Of a DNA stretch of 64,000 nucleotides, positions 9,587-20,274 are shown piece by piece; the stretch's first letter is position 1; the number at the start of each line of letters is the position of its first letter. The notes under the pieces were generated by a model. That model was not told where the DNA came from, ran no database searches, and was given only the letters and a program-made list of their open reading frames with translations. Source of the DNA: Alphaproteobacteria bacterium (GTDB lineage: Bacteria > Pseudomonadota > Alphaproteobacteria > Caulobacterales > Maricaulaceae); NCBI GenBank assembly GCA_024278855.1, contig JAJRSJ010000037.1, positions 16,193-80,192 on the forward strand. Reading direction: 5' to 3'. Made by a program: the position numbers and the translations under genes.

Positions 9587-12500
9587 TTATGAACAACCGG
9601 TGGTGGAGCCGCATGTGTCGCATTTTTGGCAGGTGCCGTTGCGGATCAAGGTAAAATGGGCGCATGTGGGGCAAGCATCGCCCGTATAGCCTTTAAAACG
9701 GGCCGCCTGGGCGGAAGCACTGCTTTGCGTTATAGTCGGGGCGGGTGCGCCGACGGCTCCACTCGAAATTTCCGTGCGCTCTAACATGGTGATATCGTCC
9801 TCAGCTTCCAAAGCCGGGTTTTCGGTTTCTGTGGTTTGCGGCACGTCCGCCTCAGGGGCGGCGCGGTGAAAATGCACGATATTGTCTGCATCACCGCCGC
9901 GCAAGAAACCTTTGGAATAGGGCACGGCCTGAACCTGGTCTTGGTCAGGGTCTCCCAAATTGGTTAAGCCGCGTTCATTGTCGCCGCTCCCGACCGCATC
10001 GGGCGTAATGGAATTTGGATCAACATGGGCCAAATCGTCCCAGCCAAGATAGGAAATGCCAAGTTCGCGGAAAATATAATCCAGGATAGAGTTGGCAAAT
10101 TTAATAGTGTCATTGCCTTTGACCGGGCCGGACGGCTCGAAGCGGGTGAAGATAAAGCATCGACAAATTCCTCAAGCGGCACGCCGTATTGTAGGCCGAT
10201 GGAAATTGCGATGGCGAAATTATTCATGACCGAACGAAAGGCTGCGCCCTCTTTGTGCATGTCGATGAAAATTTCGCCCAATGAACCGTCTTCAAATTCG
10301 CCAGTGTGCAAATAGACTTTATGGCCGCCGACGGAAGCCTTTTGGATATAGCCGGTGCGCCTGTCCGGTAATCTGTTGCGCTCGACGGGTTTTTCGACCA
10401 CACGTTCGATAATTTTCTCGACGATTTTTTCCGCGCCGGCGCTCGCTTGCGCCGCACTGGCTTGTTCTTTGGTTTCGTCGAGGGCATCCATGGCGGCTTC
10501 GTCGAATATGGCTGAATTTAGCGGTTGCGACAATTTCGAGCCGTCCCGGTACAGGGCAATGGCTTTGAGGCCCAATTTCCAGGCGGCGGAATATACACTT
10601 GCGCATTCGTCTATGGTTGCGGTACTGGGCATGTTGACGGTTTTGGAAATGGCACCGGAAATAAACGGCTGCGCCGCTGCCATCATCAAAATATGGGCAT
10701 CAACGCTCAGAGATCTGGTGCCAATCCGGCCACACGGCATGGCGCAATCAAACACGGGCAAGTCGGCGGCTTTGAGGTGCGGCGCCCCTTCCAAAGTCAT
10801 GGCGCCAGAGCAAAATACATTGGCTTTTTCAATGTCATCACCCGAAAAACCAAGCAAAGGCAATAAATCCGTGCCGCTAGCTTCCAGTTGTTTGTCGCTC
10901 ACCCCAAGCTGGTCTTTGCAAAAATCATCACCCAGCGTCCAACGGTTAAACACAAAGCGGATATCAAAGGCGTCTTTAACCGCCCCTTCGACAATGGCGA
11001 GACGTTCATCATCAAAACCAAGCGCTCGTAAATCGTCCAAAGAAATGGCCGGCGCACCAGCCAGTGAACCAGAGCCGAGGGCGTAATTTTCGATCTCGGT
11101 GATTTGGCGTTTCGTATAATCAAGCGCTTTTAAAGCACGGGGAACGGAGCGGTTAATGATTTTGAAATGGCCGCCGCCCGCCAGTTTTTTAAACTTGACC
11201 AAAGCAAAGTCCGGCTCAATCCCGGTGGTGTCGCAATCCATAATCAGGCCAATGGTGCCGGTCGGGGCAATCACCGAAACCTGGGCATTGCGGTAGCCGT
11301 GTTTTTTGCCCAAAGCTTCGGCCTGTTTCCAGACTTTAACGGCGGCTTTTGTCAAGCCTGCGTAAGGGCAATCAGCATGGTTGAGCGGTGTGGGGGCGGT
11401 TTTCAGCCCGTCATAATCCGTGCGGCCTTCGGCGGCCCGGCGGTGATTTTTAATGACTTTGAGCATGGGTTTTTTGTTGGTCTCAAACCCGGAAAATGCG
11501 CCCATAAATTTGGCGATTTCTGCGGAGGTTTTGTAAGCGACGGCACTTAATAATGCCGCGACAGCACCGGCGGTGGCCCGGCCTTGCTCACTGTCATAGG
11601 CGATGCCGCTGGCCATCAAGAGCCCGCCAATATTGGCATAGCCAAGTCCGAGCGTGCGGTATTCATAGGACTTGCGGGCAATTTCCCTGGATGGGAATTG
11701 CGCCATCATCACCGAAATTTCCAATGTTAAAGTCCACAACCGCGACGCATGTTCAAAATCGCTTACATTAAAATCAACGCCTTTGCCTTTGAATTTTATA
11801 AGGTTTATTGACGCCAAATTACAAGCGGTATCATCCAGAAACATATATTCCGAACACGGATTAGAGCCGCGAATGTCGCCGCTATTAGGGCAGGTGTGCC
11901 AATCATTGATGGTGTCGTGATATTGGATGCCCGGATCAGCGCTTGACCAACTGGCTTGTCCGAGCTGGTGCCAGAGATCCCGGGCGCGCACCGACTTGGC
12001 CACGGCGCCGTCGGTGCGGCGGATCAGGTCCCATGTCTCGTCGTTTTCCACGGCGCGTAGAAAATCATCACTGACCCGCACGGAATTATTGGCGTTTTGG
12101 CCTGCAACTGTGCGGTAGGCTTCTGAGTCCCAATCAGCGTCCAGAACGGGTACGTCGATCTTGTCAACCCCTTGGCGGGCCAGATGCAATGTACGCTCAA
12201 TGGCCCCGTCCGGCACACCGGCCCGTTTGGCGGCGCGGATTTCGCGCTTTAAGGCCATGTTTTCTTTGGGGTTAAAGCAGTTTTCGTCAGAACCCGAACA
12301 ATTGATACAGGCGTTGAGAATATCGTTTAGATGTTTTTCCAAGGCTTTTGAACCCGCCACCAGAGCGGCAACTTTCATCTCTTCGCGGGATTTCCAGCCG
12401 ATAAATTCTTCGATGTCCGGATGGTCAATATCGACAATCACCATTTTTGCGGCCCGGCGCGTGGTGCCGCCGGATTTAATGGCGCCTGCGGACGCGTCTC

Positions 12501-13281
12501 CGACCTTGAGGAAACTCAGCAGGCCGGACGATGTCCCGCCGCCTGACAAAGGCTCGCCGGCGCCGCGTATGTGGGAAAAGTTGGAACCGGTACCGGAGCC
12601 GTATTTGAACAGGCGGGCTTCGCGTGTCCACAAATCCATAATGCCGCCGTCCGACACCAGCCCGTCGTCCACGGCCTGAATGAAACAGGCATGGGGTTGG
12701 GGGCGCTCATAGGCATTGTTTGACTTTTTTAATTTTCCGGTTTTGAAGTCCACATAATAATGTCCCTGTCCGCTGCCGCTCAACCCGTAGGCCCAATGCA
12801 GACCGGTGTTAAACCATTGGGGGGAATTGGGCGCGGCCATTTGTGTCGCCAACATGTAGCGCATTTCGTCAAAATAGGCTAGGGCGTCGGCTTCTCCATC
12901 GAAATAACCGCCCTTCCAACCCCAATATGTCCAACACCCGACCATGCGGTCAAACACGGCCCGTGCATCATGCTCGCCGACCGTTTGCTCGGATTTGGGT
13001 AGTTTTTTGAGGGCCGCTTTATCGGCTTCGTGACGCCATAACCATTTGGGAACGTCTGTTTCCTTGACGGGTTTCAGCCGCGCCGGAATGCCGGCTTTGC
13101 GGAAATATTTTTGCGCTAGAATATCACAGGCCATTTGCGACCAGGCGTGCGGCGCGTCAAAGCTTTCCGCGCTAGACACCAAGGTTCCGTCCGGGTCGCG
13201 GATTTCGCTGGATATGGTTTTAAAATCCATATGAGCATAGGGGCCGTTGATATCTTTGGTGAATGTGCGCGAAATCAGCAT
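9587..13281 (-). CDS. nrdJ: B12-dependent class II ribonucleotide reductase, frame broken by one missing base
   Basis: Adenosylcobalamin-dependent reductase that makes deoxyribonucleotides with or without oxygen. Recognisable parts are the barrel motifs [21 protein letters not shown] and [19 protein letters not shown], and the C-terminal cysteine cluster CPTC...CQKCDTCG that re-reduces the active site. The frame breaks near 10156-10158: adding one A to the plus-strand AAA restores [20 protein letters not shown] and the run into [15 protein letters not shown], giving about 1231 residues, normal for this long alphaproteobacterial form. The start is ATG 13281 ([10 protein letters not shown]), preceded by AAAGGG; a GTG/ATG further upstream is less likely. 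No cobalamin riboswitch was recognised upstream. Confidence 0.93.
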
Positions 13282-13406
13282 TACATGCCCTTTGCTAAAC
13301 AAAAATGTTAAAATGAATCAGTTTGACAATATACGCCGACAGCGGCCGCAGAGCAAGGGTAGGTATCGACTAGCCTCCACTATTTTCAATTTGTCGCAGG
13401 TGTTAG

Positions 13407-13435
13407 TATCAGGTCAGAACAATTCTGACCTGATA
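13407..13435. promoter_or_regulatory. Perfect 13-bp palindrome between the M2 peptidase gene and nrdJ
   Basis: TATCAGGTCAGAA (13407-13419) and TTCTGACCTGATA (13423-13435) are exact inverted repeats around CAA. It lies 31 nt past the M2 peptidase stop and 126 nt before the nrdJ start. No T-run follows on either strand, so an operator or a Rho-independent structure without U-tract are both possible. Confidence 0.6.
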
Positions 13436-13465
13436 AAGCTAAGCAAATATCGTGTAGTGTGGTTC

Positions 13466-15310
13466 TTACCACCCGCATTTTTTGTCTTTGTTTTCTTCTT
13501 TCAAATAGACAATGAGCGGGTCGAAATATTCTATAATGGCTGAGCCGTCCATTTTTTGCGTACCCGTAAATGCTTCCAAAGCTTCCGGCCAAGGTTTGGA
13601 GGAGCCCATGCGCATCATATCGTTAAATTTGGCACCAACCTCTTTGTTGTTATAGACGGAACAGCGGTGCAAAGGCCCGGTATTTCCGGCCATGTCGCAA
13701 GCCGCCTTGTGGAACTGGAATTGCAAAATATGGGCGAGGAAATAACGCATATAGGGGGTGTTGCCCGGAATGTGAAATTTTGCGCCCGGGTCAAATGCGC
13801 CCACAGGCCGCGCGGCAGGTGCGCGCACGCCTTGATATTTTGTCCGCAAGTCCCACCAACCTGCATTATATTCAGACGGCTTATATTTGCCGCTAAACAC
13901 ATTCCAACGCCATTGGTCCATCATAATGCTAAAGGGCAAAAAGGCGATCTTATCCAAAGCCTGTTGCATCAATAAGTGAATATCGGCGGAGGCCGGCGGC
14001 ACATCATTTGCATCCAGCAAGCCAATTTGCACCAGATAATCCGGGGTAATGGACAAGGAAATCATATCGCCAATGGCTTCGTGAAACCCGTCATTGGCGC
14101 CGTCTTTATAAAACACCGGTTGGTGCTTATAGGCCCGTTGGTAGAAATTATGGCCAAGCTCGTGGTGTACGGTTTTAAAGTCCTCACCGTCTTTTTTGAT
14201 ACACATTTTTATGCGGATATCGTCCTGGTCATCAAGGTTCCACGCCGACGCATGGCAGACAACTTCGTGGTCTTTTGGTTTTACGAACAGTGAGCGCTCC
14301 CAGAATGTGTCCGGCAGGGGATCAAAGCCCATGCTCGTGAAAAACTTCTCACTGACTTTGACCATTTTGATCTCGTCGTAATTTGCCTTGGCCATAAGTG
14401 CGGTGATATCGACCTTGGGGGCCTCGCCTTCAGGCTTGACCAAATCGTAAACATTACCCCAACTTTGGGCCCACATATTACCGAGCAAATCAGCCCGGAT
14501 CGGTTGGTCAAGGGGGACAATTTCGTCGCCGTATTGCTCGTTAAGCCCGGCGCGGACATAACAATGCAGCTCGTCGTATAAAGGCTTGACCTGATTCCAC
14601 AAACGGTCGGCTTCTTTGGTAAAGTCGTCGGCAGGCATGTCGTACCCGGCTTTCCACAACACGCCGGTGTCTGCATAGCCTAGCTCTTTGGAGCCTTCAT
14701 TGATGATTTCCACCATGCGGGCATAGTCTTTTTGCATAGGCGGAGCAACGGTGCGCCATCCCTCCCATACCGCTTGCAGTTCTTGTGGGTCGCGGGAGGT
14801 GGCGATAATATTTGACAATTCGCCCAGAGACATTTCCTTGCCCTTATAGGAGAATTTACCCTGACCATAGGTGGCGTTTAGCTCGGTCATGATTGTGGCC
14901 AACTCGCCCGCTGCACCTGGTTTGTCAGGGGCCGGAAAATTACTGCCGCGTTTCAGCATGTCGAGCTTGCGGGCCATGTCGGCGGGCACGTCCAAGCCAT
15001 TAAAGCGCTTGGCTTCATTGGCAAGGCGGGTAGACAACAGGCCGGCTTCTTCGCCGACCTTGGCAGCGAGCCAATTGCTGTCCTGGGTGATGAAGTTGGA
15101 GTTGATCCAATAGATTTTCGAAGCCCGAAGCGCCAATTCAACGATTTCGGCCTCGGCGTTTTGTAAAAATGCTTTGGCGTCTTGCTGGGTCGGTGCGGTT
15201 TTTGCTTCGGTTTGCGTTTCAGCTTTGGGGGTCGTGTAATCATTGAGTGTTACACAGCCTGAAATTAGCAGGGAGGTGGCGGCAACGGCAAGATAAAGAT
15301 GTTTTTTCAT
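13466..15310 (-). CDS. M2-family peptidyl-dipeptidase lipoprotein (angiotensin-converting-enzyme-like)
   Basis: A 614-residue zinc dipeptidyl carboxypeptidase. The N-terminus is a lipoprotein signal with lipobox LISGC, so mature protein starts at Cys19 and is membrane-anchored, probably periplasmic. The gluzincin motif is VHHELGHNFYQRAY (HELGH), followed by GFHEAIGDMISLS, which contains the third zinc ligand Glu. ACE-like blocks such as LWKAGYDMP and GNMWAQSWGNVYDLV are present. M2 enzymes clip dipeptides from peptide C-termini, suggesting scavenging of peptides. It is the first of several secreted peptidases in the window. Confidence 0.93.
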   Translation of the reverse strand: MKKHLYLAVAATSLLISGCVTLNDYTTPKAETQTEAKTAPTQQDAKAFLQNAEAEIVELALRASKIYWINSNFITQDSNWLAAKVGEEAGLLSTRLANEAKRFNGLDVPADMARKLDMLKRGSNFPAPDKPGAAGELATIMTELNATYGQGKFSYKGKEMSLGELSNIIATSRDPQELQAVWEGWRTVAPPMQKDYARMVEIINEGSKELGYADTGVLWKAGYDMPADDFTKEADRLWNQVKPLYDELHCYVRAGLNEQYGDEIVPLDQPIRADLLGNMWAQSWGNVYDLVKPEGEAPKVDITALMAKANYDEIKMVKVSEKFFTSMGFDPLPDTFWERSLFVKPKDHEVVCHASAWNLDDQDDIRIKMCIKKDGEDFKTVHHELGHNFYQRAYKHQPVFYKDGANDGFHEAIGDMISLSITPDYLVQIGLLDANDVPPASADIHLLMQQALDKIAFLPFSIMMDQWRWNVFSGKYKPSEYNAGWWDLRTKYQGVRAPAARPVGAFDPGAKFHIPGNTPYMRYFLAHILQFQFHKAACDMAGNTGPLHRCSVYNNKEVGAKFNDMMRMGSSKPWPEALEAFTGTQKMDGSAIIEYFDPLIVYLKEENKDKKCGW

Positions 15311-15691
15311 AAGGCTTCCTCAAAATGGTCAAGTGGTATGGTCGTTTGTTTCCGCGCTATTGATAAGCAAGTTCACCATTAGGTCAAGTTTTGAACAGAT
15401 GTTTGCAAAATATAACCAAAAACAGGGCAATACCATGTACCACAATAGGGTTGAGGCGGTTTAAGGTTGATTTTATGCGGACGCAACTGAGGGCGTGCCA
15501 AGAGTTATTCAGAGGCTCCCTAAGAAAATAGAGCGGCGGATTGGTCGGTTGATGTGGGGCAACTTTACAATCCGCCTGTCATACGAAACGTACAACTCGT
15601 TTACTATGCAATATTTTTCGCAAAATGTGGAGTAAAATATTTATTATTGTCAATAAGTCGCAGTAGCACCCACATTGCCGAGGATGATGGT
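15311..15691. other. 381-bp intergenic region without a recognisable gene
   Basis: Lies between the M2 peptidase start and the 3' end of the marR-like gene, both on the minus strand, so it should contain the promoter of the peptidase. The only structure seen is a perfect 8-bp inverted repeat GCGGATTG (15536-15543) / CAATCCGC (15568-15575) with a 24-nt loop. The stretch 15600-15665 is A+T rich. No tRNA or convincing ORF was seen. Confidence 0.5.
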
Positions 15692-16135
15692 TTATTTCAT
15701 TTTGGATAGCTCGCTTGTGCTTTGCAGTAGTTTTTCCGTGATTTTCTGCAACTCAAATTGTTCTTGGGGTGTCAGTGCCGCGAGTAACCGGGCCTCGTAT
15801 CTTTTGGCAATCGGGATAACTTCATCATAAATTTGCTTGCCAGATTTTGTCAGGCTGAGCAAGCGGCGGCGCCCATCTGTTGCGGCGGTTTTGGTTTGGA
15901 CGAGTTTGCGCTTTTTTAAGGATCTAACTGTGCGCGAAATCGTCATTTTGTCCATCAATGTCAAATCACTAATGTTGCGGGCCGTTACGGGTTGGTGTGT
16001 ATTGATGATGACCAAACAGCGCCATTGGTTCATGCTAAGTCCGAACTTGCTCTCATAATCCGAAGCGATCAGGCCGGAGACTGATTGAGATAATATGGCC
16101 AGCTTATAGGGCAGGAAATCTTCAAGTTTGAACAT
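15692..16135 (-). CDS. MarR-family transcriptional regulator
   Basis: A 147-residue winged-helix regulator. The core fits MarR proteins: QWRCLVIINTHQPVTARNISDLTLMDKMTISRTVRSLKKRKLVQTK is helix-turn-helix plus recognition helix, followed by the wing DGRRRLLSLTKSGKQIYDEV. It is transcribed away from the 4-hydroxyphenylpyruvate dioxygenase gene, with a perfect palindrome in the 94-bp gap. The natural inference is that it represses that gene, and perhaps itself, and responds to an aromatic ligand; neither is shown by sequence alone. Confidence 0.9.
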   Translation of the reverse strand: MFKLEDFLPYKLAILSQSVSGLIASDYESKFGLSMNQWRCLVIINTHQPVTARNISDLTLMDKMTISRTVRSLKKRKLVQTKTAATDGRRRLLSLTKSGKQIYDEVIPIAKRYEARLLAALTPQEQFELQKITEKLLQSTSELSKMK

Positions 16136-16166
16136 TGTGTAGTTTATCCGTTATTTGCGCTTGCAT

Positions 16167-16186
16167 ATAGTAACAAATGTTACTAT
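16167..16186. promoter_or_regulatory. Likely MarR operator (8-4-8 palindrome)
   Basis: ATAGTAAC and GTTACTAT form a perfect inverted repeat around AAAT. It sits between the divergent marR-like and dioxygenase genes, 32 bp before the regulator start and 44 bp before the dioxygenase start. Size and symmetry fit MarR dimer sites. Confidence 0.7.
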
Positions 16187-16229
16187 TAAATCAATTCAAT
16201 TTTTCAATCTAATTATAATGGAGTGCGTT

Positions 16230-17306
16230 TTGGCTGATTTATTTGAGAACCCATTGGGTACGGACGGATTTGAGTTTGTTGAATATGCGACGACAAAGCC
16301 CGAAGAAATGATGGCGATGTTTGAAAAAATGGGGTTTGTAAAAGTCGCCCATCACCGCTCGAAAAATATTGTATTGATGAAGCAGGACGACATCAATTTC
16401 ATCATCAATTCGGAAGGCCCCAGTTTCGCGCAAAATTTTGCCCGCCAACACGGATCCAGTGCATGCGCCATGGCATTTCGGGTTAAAGATGCGGCCCATG
16501 CCTTTGAAAAAGCAATAGAAATGGGTGCGACAGCTTGCCCGCCCTCTGCCAATGCTATGGAATTAAACATCCCGGCCATTGAGGGTATTGGCGGCAGCCG
16601 TCTGTATTTTGTTGACCGGTACGGGGCAGATACGATTTATGATATTGACTTTGTCTTCGTGGATAATTGGCGCGAATTGATGAAAGAAAAATCTACCGGC
16701 CTGACTTATATTGACCATTTAACCCATAATGTACACCGGGGCGAAATGGAGAAATGGGGCAAATTTTACGAGGATATTTTCAATTTCAGACAAATTCGCT
16801 ATTTCGATATTGAAGGTAAATTGACCGGACTTATTTCCAAAGCCATGACCAGCCCGTGCGGGAAAATCCGCATTCCTATCAATGAAAGCCGCGACGATAA
16901 AAGCCAGATCGAAGAGTTTTTGGCTGAATATAATGGTGAAGGTATCCAACATATTGCTCTGGGCTGCGAAGATATTTACGACACCGTGGACCAGTTTACG
17001 GATAACGGCCTGCCCTTGCAGACCACGATTGATACTTATTTTGATTTGATCGATGAACGTTTGCCGGGCCACGGCGAAAGTGTCGCCGAAATGCGCAAAC
17101 GTCATATTTTAATCGACGGTGCGCCGACCGAAGGCCAAGGTTTATTGTTACAAATATTCACGGAAAACCTGATCGGCCCGATTTTCTTTGAGCTGATCCA
17201 GCGCAAGGGCAATGAAGGCTTCGGGGAGGGTAATTTCCAAGCCTTGTTCGAAAGCCTGGAGCAAGATCAAATCAGGCGCGGTGTGTTGGAGGATACGGAC
17301 GCTTAA
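16230..17306 (+). CDS. hppD: 4-hydroxyphenylpyruvate dioxygenase
   Basis: Fe(II) dioxygenase that converts 4-hydroxyphenylpyruvate to homogentisate in tyrosine breakdown. The protein (358 residues) has two vicinal-oxygen-chelate halves. The metal ligands are recognisable in YIDHLTHNV (first His), GIQHIALGCEDIY (second His) and FFELIQRKG (Glu), and the C-terminal gate helix EGFGEGNFQALFESLE is present. The start is read as TTG 16230 (MADLFENPLGTDGFEFVEYA) because GGAG at 16220-16223 sits 6 nt upstream and homologues begin this way; ATG 16218 would put the ribosome site inside the gene. No other tyrosine-degradation gene is nearby. Confidence 0.95.
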   Translation: MADLFENPLGTDGFEFVEYATTKPEEMMAMFEKMGFVKVAHHRSKNIVLMKQDDINFIINSEGPSFAQNFARQHGSSACAMAFRVKDAAHAFEKAIEMGATACPPSANAMELNIPAIEGIGGSRLYFVDRYGADTIYDIDFVFVDNWRELMKEKSTGLTYIDHLTHNVHRGEMEKWGKFYEDIFNFRQIRYFDIEGKLTGLISKAMTSPCGKIRIPINESRDDKSQIEEFLAEYNGEGIQHIALGCEDIYDTVDQFTDNGLPLQTTIDTYFDLIDERLPGHGESVAEMRKRHILIDGAPTEGQGLLLQIFTENLIGPIFFELIQRKGNEGFGEGNFQALFESLEQDQIRRGVLEDTDA

Positions 17307-17307
17307 C

Positions 17308-17404
17308 CACCGTTTAATCACCGTTTAATCACACTGGTTGCCGCCAAAACTGTTGCGCTTCAATTTTTTGGGGCGTAGCATATTGCTATGAGAATAGCCC
17401 CAAA
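17308..17404. repeat. 11-bp tandem repeat and hairpin after the dioxygenase gene
   Basis: CACCGTTTAAT occurs twice in tandem (17308-17329). Downstream, TTTGGGGC (17367-17374) pairs with GCCCCAAA (17397-17404), with TAGCA-TAT-TGCTA nested inside the loop. No T-run follows the stem on the plus strand, so it is only a possible terminator. Confidence 0.45.
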
Positions 17405-17473
17405 TACTGTTTCGTACTGCTTTTTACGGCTTTGTACGGCTTCAAGCCGCTTCACGCAGCAGGAGGAGGCCGT

Positions 17474-19641
17474 GTGTTAAGTAAAACGGCATTGATTGCG
17501 CTTGTGCGGGCCTATGACCCGTCTGCGGACGGTGATTTAATCGGGCGAGCTTATGATTTGTGCAAAACCGCCCACGGGGATCAGGTGCGACATTCCGGTG
17601 AGCCCTATTATGCTCATCCCGTCGCCGTTGCGGAAATCCTGACCGGTTTGCGCTTGGATGTAGCCTCGGTGTGTACGGCGCTCTTGCATGATGTGTTGGA
17701 GGATACGGGCGTAGACGAGGCGGATATGCGGGCCGATTTTGGCGATGTCATCACGGATTTGGTGGTGGGGGTGACAAAATTGGGCAAGCTGGGTTATTCC
17801 AGTGCGGATTTAACCCGCGAGGATCAGCAAGCCGAAAACTTCCAAAAATTCGTTCTGGCCGTGGGCAAAGATGTGCGGGTGCTTTTGGTGAAGCTGTGCG
17901 ACCGTTTGCACAATATGCGCACTTTGGGTCATCATCCCAAACAAGCATCCCGGCTTAGAATTGCCCGCGAAACCATGGAGATTTATGCACCCTTAGCCCG
18001 TAAAATTGGCGTCGAGCGGATTTGCGCCGAGCTTGAGGATTTGGCATTTCGCTACCAATACCGCTCCGCATTTGAGGGCATTGAAAAACGTTTGGCGCAA
18101 TGGCGCGAAAGCCAAAAAACCGCCGTTTCCGAGCTAGCCATTTTGTTGCGCCAGCTTCTGGACGAGCATCAAAAAACCGCCAGAGTGTTTGGCCGCGAAA
18201 AACGCCCCTATGCCATTTGGAAAAAACTGGAACGCCAAGGCATTAGTTTTGAAGATGTGGCGGACATTTACGCCTTTAGAATAATTGTTGATACAGTCGA
18301 AGAATGCTATGAGATTTTGGGTATATTGCATGTGCGGTTTCGCTGTGTGACGGACAGGTTTCGCGATTTTATTTCCGTGCCAAAACCCAATGGTTATCAA
18401 AGCTTGCAAACCACTATTCTTGGCCCGGACAATCAGCGTGTGGAAATCCAGATCAGAACGGAAGCCATGCATGATGTGGCCGAGCGTGGGGTGGCAGCCC
18501 ATTGGAGTTACAAGGACGAGAGTTACGCATATGACACGGCTAAGGCCGGGGGCGATCCCTTAAGCCGCATCAGGCCATTTGTGGAAATGATGGAACACGG
18601 CGGCGATGCGGACGAATTTTTGGAACATGCCAAATTGGAAATGTTCGCAGATCAGGTGTTTGCCTTTACCCCCAAAAGCTCGCTGATCGCATTGCCCCAG
18701 GGTGCCACGCCTTTGGATTTGCCTATGCCGTTCACACCAAGGTCGGTGATACATGTATCGGGGCGGTTATCAATGGCCGCGAAAAACCCCTGCGCACCCG
18801 ACTTAAAAATGGAGATGTGGTCAAAATTATACGCGGCGGCACGCCCGAACCTGTGCCGGGGTGGGAGAGCATGATCGTTACTGGCAAGGCCCGCTCGGCT
18901 TTGCGCCGGCTGACCCGCAGTAGTGAAAGCGAAGAATATCGCCAAATCGGCTATATGTTGGCCGACCATGCCTTTGCCCGTGAAGACAAGACCTTTAGCG
19001 AAAGCGCCCTCAGCGATGCTTTGACCCGGTTGCCCTTTGACGGTGTTGAAGATTTATATATCGCCCTGGGCAAAGGTAAATTGGCCATTAGTGATTTTAT
19101 GGAGGGTGTGTTTCCTGGGCGAAGTGAGCATGAGCCGGCGGGAGCGATCATCAACCGCGATTTGATTGATGACAAAACCGCCAAAGTATATGTCAAGGGC
19201 GAGGGCTTGCGCGAAGGGGTTAGCCTGCAGATTGGCGAATGTTGTTACCCGATTCCCGGTGACAGGAGTATTGGGATTTTAACGCCGGATACAGGCATTG
19301 TCATTCACACCATTGATTGCGACAGCTTGGAAGCCCTTGAAGACCAGCCGGAATTGTGGATTGATCTGGGGTGGCGGCGCGCGGCGGATAAAACTGCGTC
19401 CGTCGGACAAGTCACGGCGACCCTAGAGCATGTGCCTGGTGCCTTGGCAGCCGTAACGGTGATTATCGGCGAGGCAGGCGGGAATGTGGCGAATATAAAA
19501 ACCGTGAAAAGATCACCGGCATTTTTCGATCTGGTCATGGATATTGAGGTGGCAGATGCCCGCCATTTGTCGCAAATTGTTGCGGCCATGCGCGCGAGTG
19601 CTTATGTGGTAAGCGTGCGCCGGGCCAGAGCGAATGTGTAA
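17474..19641 (+). CDS. rel: RelA/SpoT-type (p)ppGpp synthetase/hydrolase, frame broken by one missing base
   Basis: Bifunctional stringent-response enzyme that makes and breaks (p)ppGpp. Order: HD hydrolase domain (HSGEPYYAHPVAVAEI, LLHDVLEDTG), synthetase domain (RPYAIWKKLERQGISFEDVADI, PNGYQSLQTTI), TGS domain and C-terminal ACT domain. The frame breaks inside the TGS domain at the TTT run 18718-18720; one extra T restores DFAYAVHTKVGDTCIGAVING and gives 722 residues, the normal length. The start is GTG 17474, chosen because AGGAGG lies at 17461-17466. The C-terminal codons overlap a 15-bp triple repeat. pyrE follows. As the only Rel homologue in view it is likely the single bifunctional enzyme typical of the group. 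Confidence 0.93.
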
Positions 19642-19674
19642 TGAGCGAATGTGTAATGAGCAGATGTGTAATAA
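19630..19674. repeat. 15-bp triple tandem repeat across the rel stop codon
   Basis: GCGAATGTGTAATGA occurs at 19630-19644 and 19645-19659, with a diverged third copy at 19660-19674. The first copy contains the rel stop TAA. It ends 15 bp before pyrE and looks like a slippage duplication. Confidence 0.8.
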
Positions 19675-19689
19675 AATTCAGGATGAGAT

Positions 19690-20274
19690 ATGAAAACCGA
19701 TGACGTTTTAGGCGTGTTCAGAAGGGCGGGCGCACTGCTTGAGGGCCATTTTATATTATCGAGCGGGCGGCGCAGTCCGGTGTTTTTACAAAAAGCCTTT
19801 GTGTTTAAAAACCCGGTTTTGACCGAGCAATTATGTGCGGCTTTGGCGGATAAAATTCGCACAAAGCTTGATGTTATGCCCGACATTATTGTCGCGCCCG
19901 CCATGGGCGGAGTAATCCCGGGTTATGAAATGGCCAGACAGCTTGGCCTAGAGAGCGTTTTTGTAGAGCGCGAGCAAGGCGTATTTACCTTGCGGCGCGG
20001 TTTTACATTAGAACCCGGCGCTAAAGTATTGATGATGGAGGATATTATCTCTACGGGCCTTAGTTCGCGCGAATGTATTGCCGCCATTAACGAGACGGGG
20101 GCCAAGGTGATTGCCGGGGCTTGTATTTTTGACCGCTCCGGCGGCAAGGCCGATATTGGTGTGCCTTTGATCAGCTTGGCATCACGGGTATTTCCGTCCT
20201 ATGACAAGGACGATTTACCGGCGGAACTGGCGGCCCTGCCCGCCGTTAAACCCGGTAGCCGGGGGCTTAAATAA
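19690..20274 (+). CDS. pyrE: Orotate phosphoribosyltransferase
   Basis: A 194-residue type I phosphoribosyltransferase that makes OMP from orotate and PRPP in pyrimidine synthesis. The PRPP loop is [16 protein letters not shown] (residues ~113-128), and [15 protein letters not shown] is the flexible catalytic loop. [14 protein letters not shown] near the N-terminus is typical of the alphaproteobacterial form. AGGATGAG precedes the ATG. Its stop overlaps the pdxJ start by one base (TAATG), so translation of the two is probably coupled. Confidence 0.96.
   Translation: MKTDDVLGVFRRAGALLEGHFILSSGRRSPVFLQKAFVFKNPVLTEQLCAALADKIRTKLDVMPDIIVAPAMGGVIPGYEMARQLGLESVFVEREQGVFTLRRGFTLEPGAKVLMMEDIISTGLSSRECIAAINETGAKVIAGACIFDRSGGKADIGVPLISLASRVFPSYDKDDLPAELAALPAVKPGSRGLK

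Noticed and set aside
10355..11086. 243-codon plus-strand frame inside nrdJ
   Set aside because: Antisense shadow of the ribonucleotide reductase, rich in Ser and Ala as expected from reversed codons.
13282..13465. Cobalamin riboswitch upstream of nrdJ
   Set aside because: No B12-box or multi-stem layout was found; only the 13-bp palindrome is present.
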